Positions 20,151 to 29,978 of a stretch of DNA of 64,000 nt are shown here, one piece after another. A model generated the notes under the pieces. It saw nothing but the letters and a program-made list of their open reading frames with translations, did no database searches and was not told where the DNA came from. Origin of the DNA: Amorphus coralli DSM 19760. Lineage in GTDB: Bacteria > Pseudomonadota > Alphaproteobacteria > Rhizobiales > Amorphaceae. The DNA is taken from NCBI RefSeq assembly GCF_000374525.1, contig NZ_KB894572.1:541460-605459 (forward strand), given 5' to 3'. Both the position numbers and the translations under genes were made by a program. Every line of letters begins with the position of its first letter. Positions within the stretch are counted from its first letter, which is position 1.

Positions 20151-20908
20151 ACCTTCATGCCTCTGCCGCGATCTACCGCTTCGAGATGAACCGCACCGCA
20201 CGGACGGTGCTGCAGAGCATCATCTCGCCGGTGCTGTCGACCTCGCTCTATTTCGTCGTCTTCGGCGGTGCGATCGGCTCGCGCATCCAGGAGGTCGATG
20301 GGATCAGCTACGGCGCCTTCATCGTGCCTGGCCTGATCATGCTGTCGCTCCTGACGCAGTCGGTGTCCAACGCCGCCTTCGGCATCTATTTCCCGAAGTT
20401 CACCGGCACCATCTACGAGATTCTTTCCGCGCCGATTTCCTACGCGGAGATCGTGCTCGGCTATGTCGGAGCCGCAGCCTCGAAATCGATCATCCTGGGG
20501 CTGATCATCCTGGCAACGGCGGCCCTTTTCGTGCCGATTCGCATCGAACACCCCTTCGTCATGCTGGCCTTCCTGGTCCTGACGGCGGTGACGTTCAGCC
20601 TGTTCGGCTTCATCATCGGCATCTGGGCGGACGGCTTTGAGAAGCTGCAGCTGATCCCGCTTCTCTTCATCATGCCGCTGACCTTCCTGGGCGGGACGTT
20701 CTACTCGATCTCGATGCTGCCGCCGATCTGGCAGAAGGTGACGCTGCTCAATCCGGTGGTGTATCTGGTCTCCGGTTTCCGGTGGTCGTTCTATGGGACG
20801 TCCGACGTGCCGGTGGCCATCTCGCTGGGCATGACCGTCCTGTTCATGCTGATCTGCATGGCGGTGATCTGGATCATCTTCCGCACCGGCTGGCGCCTGC
20901 GGCCCTGA
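20147..20908 (+). CDS. ABC-2 type transporter permease (YadH-like)
   Basis: Membrane partner of the upstream ATPase, 253 residues with about six hydrophobic helices. The sequence [21 protein letters not shown] near the N-terminus and [19 protein letters not shown] with [16 protein letters not shown] near residue 185-215 are typical of the ABC-2/YadH family. It is translationally coupled to the ATPase by an ATGA overlap. It ends just before the promoter of the rimP operon. Confidence 0.92.
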   Translation: MNLHASAAIYRFEMNRTARTVLQSIISPVLSTSLYFVVFGGAIGSRIQEVDGISYGAFIVPGLIMLSLLTQSVSNAAFGIYFPKFTGTIYEILSAPISYAEIVLGYVGAAASKSIILGLIILATAALFVPIRIEHPFVMLAFLVLTAVTFSLFGFIIGIWADGFEKLQLIPLLFIMPLTFLGGTFYSISMLPPIWQKVTLLNPVVYLVSGFRWSFYGTSDVPVAISLGMTVLFMLICMAVIWIIFRTGWRLRP

Positions 20909-20922
20909 GCGTCGGCGTCATC

Positions 20923-20950
20923 TTGCGTTTTGGGTCGTTTCCGCTATATT
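20923..20950 (+). promoter_or_regulatory. Predicted promoter of the rimP-nusA-infB operon
   Basis: TTGCGT at 20923-20928 and TATATT at 20945-20950 are separated by 16 bases, a good sigma-70-type match in an otherwise GC-rich region. It lies between the ABC permease stop and rimP. Confidence 0.6.
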
Positions 20951-20999
20951 CGGTAGCGATCCGAACATCTCTATCGGCATCCTGACAGGTGCGGTGTGA

Positions 21000-21031
21000 G
21001 AGTGGGGGCCTCCCGGGCACCCGCTCTTTTT
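21000..21031 (+). terminator. Terminator-like hairpin in the rimP leader (possible attenuator)
   Basis: GAGTGGG plus GCC (21000-21010) pairs with GGC plus CCCGCTC (21016-21026), with one G-A mismatch, and is followed by TTTTT. It lies about 50 bases downstream of the predicted promoter and 80 bases before rimP, so it may attenuate the operon. It could also simply end the ABC transporter transcript. Confidence 0.65.
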
Positions 21032-21111
21032 CGTTTATCCGGATCACGATTCGACGACAGGGCAGGGCCGCGACATGCGGCCCGACACGCCACAATGGCA
21101 ATGGAGCGCGC

Positions 21112-21729
21112 GTGAGCGCAGACGACAAGCACGACAGCGAAACCGGGCCTGCCGACATCGAGGCGGCGATCGACGAGCCGCGCGTGGTCCGCGAGAGCGG
21201 GCTGGACGCGCGCGTTGCCGCCATCGTCGAGCCCGTCGTGGAAGATCTGGGATTCCGCCTCGTCCGCGTGAAGGTGACCGGCCTCAACGGCTGTACCCTG
21301 CAGATCATGGCCGAACGCCCGGACGGCACAATGACCGTCGATGACTGCGAGGACGTCAGCCGTGCCGTGTCGCCGGTCCTCGACGTCGAGGACCCGATCG
21401 ACAAGGCGTACCATCTGGAAATCTCGTCGCCCGGCATCGACCGACCGCTGGTCCGCAAGTCGGACTTCGATCGCTGGATGGGCCACGAGACGAAGATTGA
21501 GCTGGCGCGCATGCAGGACGGCCGCAAACGCTTCCGCGGCATTCTTCTGGGCACGCGCGACGATGCCGTCGTGCTGAGGCTGGAAGACAAGAAAGCCGAG
21601 GAGGCGGAGGCGGTGCTGCCGCTCGAGGACGTGTCCGACGCTCGCCTGGTGCTGACAGACGCGCTGATCGACGAAGCCCTGAAGGCCGACAGCAAGGCGC
21701 GCAATGTGGGCGGCAACGACGACGCCTGA
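21112..21729 (+). CDS. rimP: Ribosome maturation factor RimP
   Basis: Factor for late 30S subunit assembly. The 205-residue product has the two-domain RimP layout: [20 protein letters not shown] and [19 protein letters not shown] in the N-terminal domain, then [19 protein letters not shown] and the Sm-like C-terminal barrel. I chose the GTG at 21112, with GGAG five bases upstream, because the sequence before it is not conserved. First gene of the nusA/infB block. Confidence 0.92.
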   Translation: MSADDKHDSETGPADIEAAIDEPRVVRESGLDARVAAIVEPVVEDLGFRLVRVKVTGLNGCTLQIMAERPDGTMTVDDCEDVSRAVSPVLDVEDPIDKAYHLEISSPGIDRPLVRKSDFDRWMGHETKIELARMQDGRKRFRGILLGTRDDAVVLRLEDKKAEEAEAVLPLEDVSDARLVLTDALIDEALKADSKARNVGGNDDA

Positions 21730-21800
21730 GGGTTTCGCCGGCTCGCACGGGACTGGAATTGGCCTCGCCGCTCGCAGGCCGATCGGAGGAAGAAAAGACA

Positions 21801-23405
21801 ATGGCCGTTAGTGCAAACCGCCTCGAACTTCTGCAGATCGCCGATGCGGTCGCCCGCGAGAAGTCGATCGACCGCACCATCGTGATCGCGGCGATGGAAG
21901 ACGCGATCCAGAAGGCGGCGCGCTCCCGCTACGGTTCCGAAACCGAAGTCCGGGCCGAGATCAACCCGAAGACGGGCGACATCCGGCTGCAGCGCCTGCT
22001 GGAAGTGGTCGAGGAGGTCGAGAACCCGACGACCCAGGTCGATCTCGACGAGGCCCGCCATCGCAATCCCGCGGCCCAACTCGGCGACTACGTCTCCGAG
22101 CCGCTGCCGCCGATCGATTTCGGCCGGATCGCCGCCCAGTCGGCCAAGCAAGTGATTGTCCAGAAGGTGCGCGAAGCCGAGCGCGATCACCAGTATGACG
22201 AGTTCAAGGATCGCATCGGCGAAGTCGTCAACGGCGTCGTCAAGCGCGTCGAGTATGGCAACGTCATCGTCGATCTGGGGCGCGGCGAGGCCATCGTGAA
22301 GCGCGACCAGCTGATCCCGCGTGAACTGTTCCGCAACGGCGATCGCGTGCGCGCCTACATCATGGACGTGCGCCGCGAGCAGCGCGGTCCGCAGATCTTC
22401 CTGTCGCGCACCCACCCGCAGTTCATGTCGAAACTGTTCCGCCAGGAAGTCCCGGAGATCTACGACGGCGTTATCGAGGTGAAGTCGGTGGCCCGCGATC
22501 CGGGCAGCCGCGCCAAGATTGCGGTGGTGTCCAACGATTCGTCCATCGATCCCGTGGGCGCCTGCGTCGGCATGCGCGGCAGCCGTGTCCAGGCGGTCGT
22601 GCAGGAGCTGCAGGGCGAGAAGATCGACATCATTCCGTGGAATCCGGATGCGGCGACCTTCATCGTCAATGCGCTGCAGCCGGCCGAGGTGGCGAAGGTC
22701 GTTCTCGATGAGGACGCCGAGCGCATCGAGGTCGTGGTGCCGGACGAGCAGCTGTCGCTGGCCATCGGCCGGCGTGGCCAGAATGTTCGGCTGGCTTCGC
22801 AGCTTACCGGCTGGGACATCGACATCCTGACCGAGCAGGAGGAGTCGGAGCGCCGCCAGAAGGAATTCCAGGAGCGCACCGCGCTGTTCGTGGAAGGCCT
22901 CAATGTCGACGAGGTGGTCGGCCAGCTTCTCGCGTCCGAGGGCTTCACCTCGATCGAGGAAGTGGCCTACGTGGAACTCGACGAGATCGCCTCCATCGAG
23001 GGCTTCGACGAGGAAACGGCAGAAGAGATCCAGGCCCGGGCGCGGGAGCATCTCGAAGAGCGTGAGCGTCAGCTCGACGAAGAGCGTCGCGGGCTGGGCG
23101 TGGCCGACGAGGTGCGTGAAATTCCGGGCATGACCACTGCCATGATGGTTGCGCTGGGCAAGGACGACATCAAGACGGTGGAGGATCTCGCCGGATGCGC
23201 CACGGACGACCTGGTCGGCTGGGTGGAGCGCAAGCAGGGTGAGGTCGAGCGTCACGCCGGCGCGCTGTCGGAGTTCGACGTGAGCCGGGCCGATGCGGAA
23301 CAGATGATCATCGCGGCTCGCCTGGCCATCGGCTGGATTACCGAAGCAGACCTCGCCGAGCCGGAGACGGAAGGCGAAGAGGCGGACGCGGCTGCCGAGG
23401 AGTAG
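21801..23405 (+). CDS. nusA: Transcription termination/antitermination factor NusA
   Basis: RNA polymerase-binding factor for pausing, termination and antitermination. The 534-residue protein begins [20 protein letters not shown], then has the S1 domain ([20 protein letters not shown]), two KH domains ([18 protein letters not shown], and [20 protein letters not shown]) and two C-terminal acidic helix-hairpin-helix repeats found in proteobacterial NusA. GGAGGA lies ten bases before the ATG at 21801, so the longer in-frame ATG at 21759 is rejected. It follows rimP by about 70 bases. Confidence 0.96.
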   Translation: MAVSANRLELLQIADAVAREKSIDRTIVIAAMEDAIQKAARSRYGSETEVRAEINPKTGDIRLQRLLEVVEEVENPTTQVDLDEARHRNPAAQLGDYVSEPLPPIDFGRIAAQSAKQVIVQKVREAERDHQYDEFKDRIGEVVNGVVKRVEYGNVIVDLGRGEAIVKRDQLIPRELFRNGDRVRAYIMDVRREQRGPQIFLSRTHPQFMSKLFRQEVPEIYDGVIEVKSVARDPGSRAKIAVVSNDSSIDPVGACVGMRGSRVQAVVQELQGEKIDIIPWNPDAATFIVNALQPAEVAKVVLDEDAERIEVVVPDEQLSLAIGRRGQNVRLASQLTGWDIDILTEQEESERRQKEFQERTALFVEGLNVDEVVGQLLASEGFTSIEEVAYVELDEIASIEGFDEETAEEIQARAREHLEERERQLDEERRGLGVADEVREIPGMTTAMMVALGKDDIKTVEDLAGCATDDLVGWVERKQGEVERHAGALSEFDVSRADAEQMIIAARLAIGWITEADLAEPETEGEEADAAAEE

Positions 23406-23441
23406 GGGCGAACGCGTCGACGACGCTGGCGGGGAGCGGAG

Positions 23442-24086
23442 ATGCCGCGCAAGAACGGACCCGTCGAGCGCCACTGTCTCGTCAGCCGCTCGGTTTTTCC
23501 GGTGGACCGGATGATTCGGTTCGTCTGCGATCCGGATGCACGCGTCGTGCCGGATCTGAAGGGCGATCTGCCGGGCAGGGGCGTGTGGGTGATTGCCACA
23601 CGCGACGCGGTTGAAGAAGCGGAGCGGAAGCGTCTATTCTCGCGCGGGTTCAAGGCGCAGGTCACGGTCGAACCGGGCCTGGCCGACCGCATCGAGGCGC
23701 TCCTTGAGGAGCGCGCGCTGTCGTCGCTGAGCCTTGCCCGCAAGGCGGGACTGGTGGTCGATGGCTTCGCTTCGGTGGAGGCCTCGATCGGCGGAGACAC
23801 GCTGGCCTGTCTCGTGGAAGCGCGTGACGGGGCAGCAGACGGACGCCGCAAGTTGTTGCAGGCCGTCAAGCGGCGCTTTGGTGATTCCGAGGCGCTTCCA
23901 CTTGTAGCGAGTTTCGACGCGTCCCAATTGAGTTTGGCATTGGGCCGCGGTCATGTGATACATGCGTGCCTGAAATCGGGCCGGGCAAGCACCGGGTTTC
24001 TCGAACGCGCAGATCGACTTGAACGCTTCCGGACGGGCCGTGACGCGAAGGCGCCCCTGTTCGAGCGTGCGGATATTGGTTTATAG
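23442..24086 (+). CDS. rnpM: YlxR/RnpM-family RNA-binding protein with L7Ae-like domain
   Basis: A 214-residue two-domain protein. The N-terminal YlxR domain shows [27 protein letters not shown] and LPGRGVWV; the C-terminal half ([17 protein letters not shown]) is an L7Ae/ribosomal eL8-like fold, as is usual in alphaproteobacteria. The first domain is known in other bacteria as a modulator of RNase P or as an RNA-binding protein, so a role in RNA metabolism is inferred. Its position between nusA and infB is the conserved one. Confidence 0.88.
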   Translation: MPRKNGPVERHCLVSRSVFPVDRMIRFVCDPDARVVPDLKGDLPGRGVWVIATRDAVEEAERKRLFSRGFKAQVTVEPGLADRIEALLEERALSSLSLARKAGLVVDGFASVEASIGGDTLACLVEARDGAADGRRKLLQAVKRRFGDSEALPLVASFDASQLSLALGRGHVIHACLKSGRASTGFLERADRLERFRTGRDAKAPLFERADIGL

Positions 24087-24136
24087 CGGACGCACGGCCA
24101 AGGCGTTTGGCCCTGGCCGTAGGATCGAAGGCAAGT

Positions 24137-27130
24137 ATGAGCGACACGAATAACACCGGCGACAAGACCCTGGGCGTTGAGCGCAAGAAGACCCTTTCTC
24201 TCCGTCGTGGAGTGGAGCAGGGCACCGTGCGCCAAAGCTTCAGCCATGGGCGGTCGAAGGCGGTCGTTGTTGAGAAGAAGAAGCGTCGGGTCGTCGTTCC
24301 CGGCTCGCCGGAGGCGCGTGCCCAGGAGGCCGCCGCCGCCGCAAAGGCAAGCGAGCAGGCCGCCGAGCAGAAGGTCGCCGAGCAAAAGGCGGCTGAACAG
24401 CGGGCAGCCGAACAGCAGGCCGCCGAGCAGAAGGCTGCCGAGCAGAAGGCCGCCGAGGCGGCCGCGGCTCCCGAGCCTGCACCGGCTCCGGAGCCTGCGC
24501 CTGTGGACGAGCCGCTTGCGGCCAAGGAGCCCTCGGAGGCCCCCGTCGAGGTGAAGGCGTCCGCTGCTTCTGCGCCGAGCGAGCCCGCGGCCGCGCCCGT
24601 GGAGGCGAAGGCCCCGCCGGCGCCGGAACCAACACCGGCTCCGGCCGCTGCACCGGCTGCGCCTGCCGCTCCCAAGGCGAAAGCCAAGGCCCCGGCGGCC
24701 GCTCCGTCGCGTCCCGATCGCCGGTCCGACCAGCCGCAGCGCTCGCGCGGCCGTGACGACAACCGTCGCGACGGCGGCCAGCGCGGCGCCGGCCGTGGCC
24801 AGATCCACCGCACCCTGACGGATCAGGAATCCAGGGCCCGTGCCGCGGCGCTCGCCGAGGCGCGCACCCGCGAGGATGATGATCGTCGCCGTGCCGAGGA
24901 GGAAGCCCGCAAGGAGCGGGAGGAACTCGATCGCATCCGGCGCGAGCAGGCCGAGGAAGCCGAGCGCAAGCGCGAGGAAGAGGTCGCCCGCAAGAAGGCT
25001 GAGGAAGAGGCCGCCAAGCGCGCTGCCGAAGAGCCCAAGGTCTCCCCGGCCGACGTCGAGGCCGCGATGCCGCCCGCCGATGGCGAGGGCAAGAGCGACC
25101 GTCGCTCCGCGAAGGCCGACGACGGCGGCGCCCCTCGCCGCAAGACCCAGGCCGAGCTCGACGACGAGGAGTCGGAGAAGGCAAAGGCCAAGCGTGGCGC
25201 GCGCGGTGCCGCTCCCTCCAAGCCGGCTCCGAAGACCGACGACCGGCGCCGCACCAAGCTCACGATCACCACCGCTCTCGAAGACGACGACGAGCGCGGC
25301 CGCAGCCTCGCGGCCATGCGTCGCCGCCGCGAGAAGGAAAAGCGGGCGGCCCAGTCCGGTCCCCGGGAGAAGATCGTCCGCGAGGTCATCCTGCCGGAGA
25401 CGATCACCATCCAGGAGCTGGCGAACCGCATGGCGGAACGCGGCGTGGACGTCATCAAGCTGATGATGAAGCAGGGTCAGATGCACAAGATCACCGACGT
25501 GATCGATGCGGACACGGCCGAGCTCATCGCCACGGAGATGGGGCACACCGTGAAGCGCGTGTCGGAGTCCGACGTCGAGGACGGCATCTTCGACCAGCCG
25601 GACGACGATGGCGTGCTGGAGACCCGTCCGCCGGTCGTGACCATCATGGGCCACGTCGATCACGGCAAGACGTCGCTGCTGGACGCGCTGCGCAAGGCCA
25701 ACGTCGTGTCCGGCGAAGCCGGCGGCATCACCCAGCACATCGGTGCCTACCAGGTCGAGCAGGACGGTCAGAAGATCACCTTCCTCGACACGCCGGGCCA
25801 TGAGGCGTTCACGTCGATGCGTGCCCGTGGCGCCACCGCCACCGACATCGTCATTCTCGTGGTGGCCGCCGACGACGGCGTCATGCCGCAGACGGTGGAG
25901 GCGATCGCCCACGCCCGCGCGGCAGAGGTGCCGATCATCGTGGCCATCAATAAGATCGATAAGCCGGGCGCCGATCCCAGCCGGGTCCGCACCGAACTCT
26001 TGCAGCACGAGATCGTGGTGGAATCGATGGGTGGCGACACCCTCGAGGTCGAGGTGTCGGCACTCAAGCAGACCAACCTCGACAAGCTTCTCGACGCGAT
26101 CCTGCTGCAGACAGAAGTGCTGGAGCTGAAGGCGAACCCCGACCGTGTGGCCGAAGGCATCGTCATTGAGGCCCAGCTCGACCGCGGCCGTGGCCCGGTC
26201 GCGACCGTCCTGGTCCATCGCGGTACGCTTCGGGTTGGCGACATCGTCATTGCCGGTACCGAATGGGGCCGCGTGCGTGCCCTGATCAACGATCGCGGTG
26301 AGCAGGTGAGTGAAGCCGCTCCGTCCATGCCGGTCGAGGTGCTCGGCCTGCAGGGGACGCCGCACGCCGGCGATCGCTTTGCGGTGGTCGAGAACGAGGC
26401 CCGCGGTCGCGAGATCGCCGAGTACCGTCAGCGCGTGCGTCGCGAGAAGCAGTCGGCCAAGCCGATCGCCCGCGGCTCGCTCGAGCAGATGATGAGCGAC
26501 CTGAAGCTGGCGGGCCGGGCCGAGTTCCCGCTGGTTATCAAGGGTGACGTGCAGGGCTCTGTCGAGGCGATCATCGGTGCGCTTGAGAAGCTCAACACCG
26601 ACGAGGTGGCGGCGCGCGTCCTGCATTCCGGCGTCGGTGCGATCACCGAGTCCGACATCACGCTGGCGGAAGCTTCGGGCGCGGCCATCATCGGCTTCAA
26701 CGTCCGCGCCAACCGTCAGGCCCGCGATGCGGCCGACCGGGCCGGCGTCGAGCTTCGCTACTACAACATCATCTACAACCTGGTGGATGACGTGAAGGCG
26801 GCGATGTCGGGCATGCTTTCGCCGGAGCGTCGCGAGACCTTCCTTGGCAATGCCGAGATCCTCGAGGTCTTCAACATCACGAAGGTCGGCAAGGTCGCGG
26901 GTTGCCGCGTCACCGAAGGCATGGTGGAACGGGGCGCTTCCGTCCGGCTGCTGCGCGACAACGTGGTGATCCACGAGGGCAAGCTCGGCACGCTCAAGCG
27001 CTTCAAGGACGAGGTCAAGGAAGTCCAGTCCGGTCAGGAGTGCGGCATGGCCTTCGAGAAGTACGAAGACATCCGTGCCGGCGACGTGATCGAGTGCTAC
27101 CGGGTCGAGGAAGTGGCGCGGTCGCTTTAG
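24137..27130 (+). CDS. infB: Translation initiation factor IF-2
   Basis: GTPase that brings initiator tRNA to the ribosome and promotes subunit joining. The 997-residue protein has a very long N-terminal region (about residues 50-400) rich in Ala, Glu, Pro and Arg that should be disordered or coiled coil. The IF2-N domain ([20 protein letters not shown]) follows, then the G domain with GHVDHGKT near 505, DTPGHEAF and NKID, and the C-terminal domains ending in [10 protein letters not shown]. The ATG at 24137 has GAAGG upstream and starts [21 protein letters not shown]-rich hairpin without T-run lies after its stop, around 27148-27178. Confidence 0.96.
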   Translation: MSDTNNTGDKTLGVERKKTLSLRRGVEQGTVRQSFSHGRSKAVVVEKKKRRVVVPGSPEARAQEAAAAAKASEQAAEQKVAEQKAAEQRAAEQQAAEQKAAEQKAAEAAAAPEPAPAPEPAPVDEPLAAKEPSEAPVEVKASAASAPSEPAAAPVEAKAPPAPEPTPAPAAAPAAPAAPKAKAKAPAAAPSRPDRRSDQPQRSRGRDDNRRDGGQRGAGRGQIHRTLTDQESRARAAALAEARTREDDDRRRAEEEARKEREELDRIRREQAEEAERKREEEVARKKAEEEAAKRAAEEPKVSPADVEAAMPPADGEGKSDRRSAKADDGGAPRRKTQAELDDEESEKAKAKRGARGAAPSKPAPKTDDRRRTKLTITTALEDDDERGRSLAAMRRRREKEKRAAQSGPREKIVREVILPETITIQELANRMAERGVDVIKLMMKQGQMHKITDVIDADTAELIATEMGHTVKRVSESDVEDGIFDQPDDDGVLETRPPVVTIMGHVDHGKTSLLDALRKANVVSGEAGGITQHIGAYQVEQDGQKITFLDTPGHEAFTSMRARGATATDIVILVVAADDGVMPQTVEAIAHARAAEVPIIVAINKIDKPGADPSRVRTELLQHEIVVESMGGDTLEVEVSALKQTNLDKLLDAILLQTEVLELKANPDRVAEGIVIEAQLDRGRGPVATVLVHRGTLRVGDIVIAGTEWGRVRALINDRGEQVSEAAPSMPVEVLGLQGTPHAGDRFAVVENEARGREIAEYRQRVRREKQSAKPIARGSLEQMMSDLKLAGRAEFPLVIKGDVQGSVEAIIGALEKLNTDEVAARVLHSGVGAITESDITLAEASGAAIIGFNVRANRQARDAADRAGVELRYYNIIYNLVDDVKAAMSGMLSPERRETFLGNAEILEVFNITKVGKVAGCRVTEGMVERGASVRLLRDNVVIHEGKLGTLKRFKDEVKEVQSGQECGMAFEKYEDIRAGDVIECYRVEEVARSL

Positions 27131-27206
27131 GCGCCGCGCTTCTCAGGACCGGCGGTTCCGCTCAAGGACCGCCGGCGCCGGCGGGTGAGGTGGGGACGGT
27201 TTCCAG

Positions 27207-27869
27207 ATGCTGGATTTCAGCCCCACGTCACCGACCAATTCCTTCCGCGCGAAGCGCTTCCGGCTGTTCCGCGATCTGGTCGACGCTGTCGTGAAGGCCA
27301 AGCCGGCTGGCGAGATCTGCCGGATCGTCGATGTTGGTGGGACGGTGGACTACTGGGAGGTCTTCGGATCGGAGCTCCCCTGGGATCGCCTTTCGGTCAC
27401 GGTGACGAACCGGGTCGCAATCGCCTCCAGCAGTGAGCGGATCAACACCCAGGTCGTCGATGCGCGTGACATGTCCGAATTCGAGGACAGCAGCTTTGAC
27501 ATCGTCCATTCCAACTCTGTCATCGAGCATGTCGGAGGATGGCGGGAGATGATGGCAATGGCCGCGGAGGTCGGTCGGCTCGCGCCCGCCTATTTCGTCC
27601 AGACGCCCTATGTCTGGTTTCCAATCGAACCGCACGCGCGCACGCCGTTCCTGCAGTTTCTGCCGGAACCGCTGCGCTATCGCCTCTTTCTGATGCGCCG
27701 AAACGGCTACTATCCGAAGGCGCGGGACGTGTCCCACGCCATGTTGCTGATGCAGGATGCGAGACTGCTCGACCGGACCCAGATGCGGGCGCTTTTCCCC
27801 GATGCCGAGCTTCGGGTGGAACGGGCGTTCGGACTGATCAAGTCGCTGATCGCCATCCGGCATCCCTGA
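27207..27869 (+). CDS. Class I SAM-dependent methyltransferase
   Basis: A 220-residue methyltransferase of unknown substrate. Motif I is RIVDVGGTVDYWEVF near residue 38, the acidic end of strand 2 is in VTNRVA, and the later blocks are VVDARDMSEFEDSSFDIVHS and NSVIEHVGGW. The C-terminal half, with FVQTPYVWFPIEPHARTPF, resembles methyltransferases linked to glycan synthesis more than RNA methyltransferases. It is inserted between infB and rbfA, on the same strand and with short gaps of about 75 and 30 bases, so it should be co-transcribed with the translation operon. Confidence 0.85.
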   Translation: MLDFSPTSPTNSFRAKRFRLFRDLVDAVVKAKPAGEICRIVDVGGTVDYWEVFGSELPWDRLSVTVTNRVAIASSSERINTQVVDARDMSEFEDSSFDIVHSNSVIEHVGGWREMMAMAAEVGRLAPAYFVQTPYVWFPIEPHARTPFLQFLPEPLRYRLFLMRRNGYYPKARDVSHAMLLMQDARLLDRTQMRALFPDAELRVERAFGLIKSLIAIRHP

Positions 27870-27900
27870 CGAAACCACGAACCACAGACCAAGTTACCCG

Positions 27901-28290
27901 ATGACCCTGTCCCAACGTCAGCTGCGGGTCGGCGAGCTCGTCCGCCACGCCCTATCCGATGTCTTCATGCGCGGCGACGTGCATGGCCTTGGGGTGCCGA
28001 GCCATCTCGTCACCATCCCCGAAGTTCGCATGACGCCCGACCTGAAGGTCGCCACTGTGCTCGTGATGCCGCTCGGCGATACGCTCGACCGGAATCGTAC
28101 GGTCAAGGCGCTCGAGGCCGGCCGCAAGCAGATCCGTGGAACGCTTGCCAAGCGGGTCGAGCTGAAATTCGTTCCCGACCTCCGCTTCGTCATCGACACC
28201 CGGTTCGACGACGATGACCGGATCAACGATCTCTTGGAAGACCCCGACGTGCGCAAGGACATCGACGGGGATGCGGAGGAAGGGCAATGA
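27901..28290 (+). CDS. rbfA: Ribosome-binding factor A
   Basis: KH-fold factor that matures the 5' end of 16S rRNA and supports 30S assembly. The 129-residue protein has QLRVGELVRHALSDVF, VTIPEVRMTPDLKVATVLV and the VELKFVPDLRFVIDTRFDDD block near its C-terminus, as in the family. Its stop overlaps the truB start by four bases (ATGA), a sign of tight translational coupling. Confidence 0.95.
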   Translation: MTLSQRQLRVGELVRHALSDVFMRGDVHGLGVPSHLVTIPEVRMTPDLKVATVLVMPLGDTLDRNRTVKALEAGRKQIRGTLAKRVELKFVPDLRFVIDTRFDDDDRINDLLEDPDVRKDIDGDAEEGQ

Positions 28291-29264
28291 GCGCCGAGCC
28301 GCTCGAACGCCAACCGCGCAAGAAGGGCGGCAAACCGCCCCGCAAGAAGCGCGACGTCAACGGCTGGCTGGTCCTCGACAAGCCGGTGGGTCTGACGTCG
28401 ACGGAGGCGTTGGGCGCGGTGAAGCGGCTGTTCAAGCCGCAGAAGGCCGGTCACGCCGGTACGCTCGATCCGTTGGCCTCGGGTCTGCTCCCGATCGCCT
28501 TCGGTGAAGCCACGAAGACGGTTCCCTACGTGGTGGACGGGCGAAAGGTGTACCGGTTCACGGTGCGCTGGGGTGAGGCGACGGAGACCGACGACACCGA
28601 GGGCGAGGTGGTCGAGACCTCTGACGTGCGCCCGACCGTGGAACAGATCGAGGCCGTGCTGGAGCAGTTCATCGGCGACATCGAGCAGGTGCCACCGCGC
28701 TATTCGGCAATCAAGGTCGGCGGCGAGCGCGCCTATGATCTCGCCCGCGATGGCGAGACAGTGGAACTCGCTGCACGCACCATCACCGTCTACGACCTGC
28801 GGCTGGTCGAGGTCCCGAGCGCGGACGAGGCCGTTTTCGAGGCCGAGTGCGGCAAGGGTACATACGTGCGCGCCATCGCCCGCGACATGGGACAGGCGCT
28901 GGACACGTGCGCGCACGTGGCGGGCTTGAGGCGGCTGCTGGTCGGTCCCTTTTCGGAAGACGACATGATCACCCTCGACGAACTGCGCGAAATCGCGGCT
29001 GAGGAGGATGGGGAGGCGCAGCTGGACACCGGGCTGCGCGGTGTCGAGACGGCTTTCTACGCGCTTCCCGAGGTCGTGATTACCGGATCCGACGCCGGGC
29101 GCCTGCGTCGCGGCCAGGCCGTCATCCTCCGCGGACGCGACGCGCCTGTCGTCACGGGCGAGGCCTATGCCACGGCGGCGGGCCAACTCGTGGCGCTCGG
29201 CGAGGTCGATCAGGCCACGTTTCACCCGCGCCGCGTGTTCCGCCACACCGAGCCCCGGCGCTGA
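28287..29264 (+). CDS. truB: tRNA pseudouridine(55) synthase TruB
   Basis: Makes pseudouridine 55 in the T-loop of tRNAs. The 325-residue protein has a basic N-terminal tail, then [18 protein letters not shown], the catalytic block [20 protein letters not shown] with Asp near residue 60, [21 protein letters not shown] and [14 protein letters not shown]. The C-terminal PUA-like part is present. It overlaps rbfA and precedes rpsO by 230 bases. Confidence 0.95.
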   Translation: MSAEPLERQPRKKGGKPPRKKRDVNGWLVLDKPVGLTSTEALGAVKRLFKPQKAGHAGTLDPLASGLLPIAFGEATKTVPYVVDGRKVYRFTVRWGEATETDDTEGEVVETSDVRPTVEQIEAVLEQFIGDIEQVPPRYSAIKVGGERAYDLARDGETVELAARTITVYDLRLVEVPSADEAVFEAECGKGTYVRAIARDMGQALDTCAHVAGLRRLLVGPFSEDDMITLDELREIAAEEDGEAQLDTGLRGVETAFYALPEVVITGSDAGRLRRGQAVILRGRDAPVVTGEAYATAAGQLVALGEVDQATFHPRRVFRHTEPRR

Positions 29265-29496
29265 GTGCGCTTCAGCCCGCTCACACGGAATTCTCTGGCC
29301 TAGGGGCACGGAATTGCGTATGAGTGCGGCCGTGAGCCGGGGAGCGCTGCTTCCCGGCCGCAACGCATTGGGCGACCACGCTGGACGACATCCCGGCATT
29401 GGCCGCCCGCGGGACGCACAGGCAACCGCGCCTGCGTCCCCTGTTCCCCGCAAGACAGGTCGGCCGCCCCGCGGCCTGCCAATAGAAAGGACCACG

Positions 29497-29766
29497 ATGT
29501 CGATCACCACCGAACGCAAGCAGGAACTGATCAAGGAATACGGCAAGACCGATGGAGATACCGGTTCGGCTGAAGTCCAGATCGCCATCCTGACCGAACG
29601 GATCATCAATCTGACCGAGCACTTCAAGACGCACGCCAAGGACAATCATTCCCGGCGCGGCCTTCTGAAGCTCGTCAGCCAGCGGCGTCACCTCCTCGAC
29701 TATCTCCGGAACATCGAGGAAAGCCGCTACCAGGACGTGATCAAGCGTCTCGGCATCCGCCGCTAA
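29497..29766 (+). CDS. rpsO: 30S ribosomal protein S15
   Basis: Primary 16S rRNA-binding protein of the small subunit. The 89-residue sequence, with [34 protein letters not shown] and QRRHLLDYL, is unmistakable and has the exact family length. GAAAGG lies six bases before the ATG. The 230-base leader upstream may hold a separate promoter or an S15-binding control structure, but I could not assign one. Confidence 0.97.
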   Translation: MSITTERKQELIKEYGKTDGDTGSAEVQIAILTERIINLTEHFKTHAKDNHSRRGLLKLVSQRRHLLDYLRNIEESRYQDVIKRLGIRR

Positions 29767-29786
29767 GGCAGCGTTTGCTCTCGGCT

Positions 29787-29811
29787 GCGGGGGGTGGACG
29801 CCGTCCCCCGC
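29787..29811 (+). other. Hairpin between rpsO and pnp
   Basis: A 7-bp perfect stem, GCGGGGG (29787-29793) with CCCCCGC (29805-29811), without a T-run. In E. coli the rpsO-pnp gap holds a partial terminator and RNase III-cut structures that control pnp; a similar role here is only inferred from position. Confidence 0.4.
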
Positions 29812-29978
29812 GCCAGACCGACCAACGGATCAACGCCGTGGCCATGGGGCAGGATCGCACGGCAAAGGGGTAGGGCCATCGCTCACGCAGTCTCGCTGAC
29901 TAGGGATGGAGCCGCTCCTGTGTCGTGCCGTCTTGCCCATGGTCCGTCGTGCCGTTTCCGCATGACGAAAGGATAACC

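Noticed and set aside
20874..23474. An 866-codon minus-strand open frame opposite rimP and nusA
   Set aside because: It mirrors real genes with KH and S1 domains. It is rich in His, Leu and Asp, as antisense frames in GC-rich DNA usually are, and has no ribosome site.
24300..24700. Short tandem repeats in the infB N-terminus as a possible repeat array
   Set aside because: They are codon-level repeats of Ala, Glu, Lys and Gln in the known low-complexity region of IF-2, not a CRISPR or satellite array; no regular spacers exist.
23951..26974. A 1007-codon open frame on the minus strand opposite infB
   Set aside because: The plus strand encodes a full IF-2 with all GTPase motifs. The antisense frame is the product of high GC and the Ala/Glu/Arg-rich composition, and its translation is low-complexity with no family likeness.
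29292..29496. Possible small peptide gene in the rpsO leader
   Set aside because: The frame joins that of rpsO without a ribosome site and its composition is that of a non-coding leader; it is better seen as a regulatory region.
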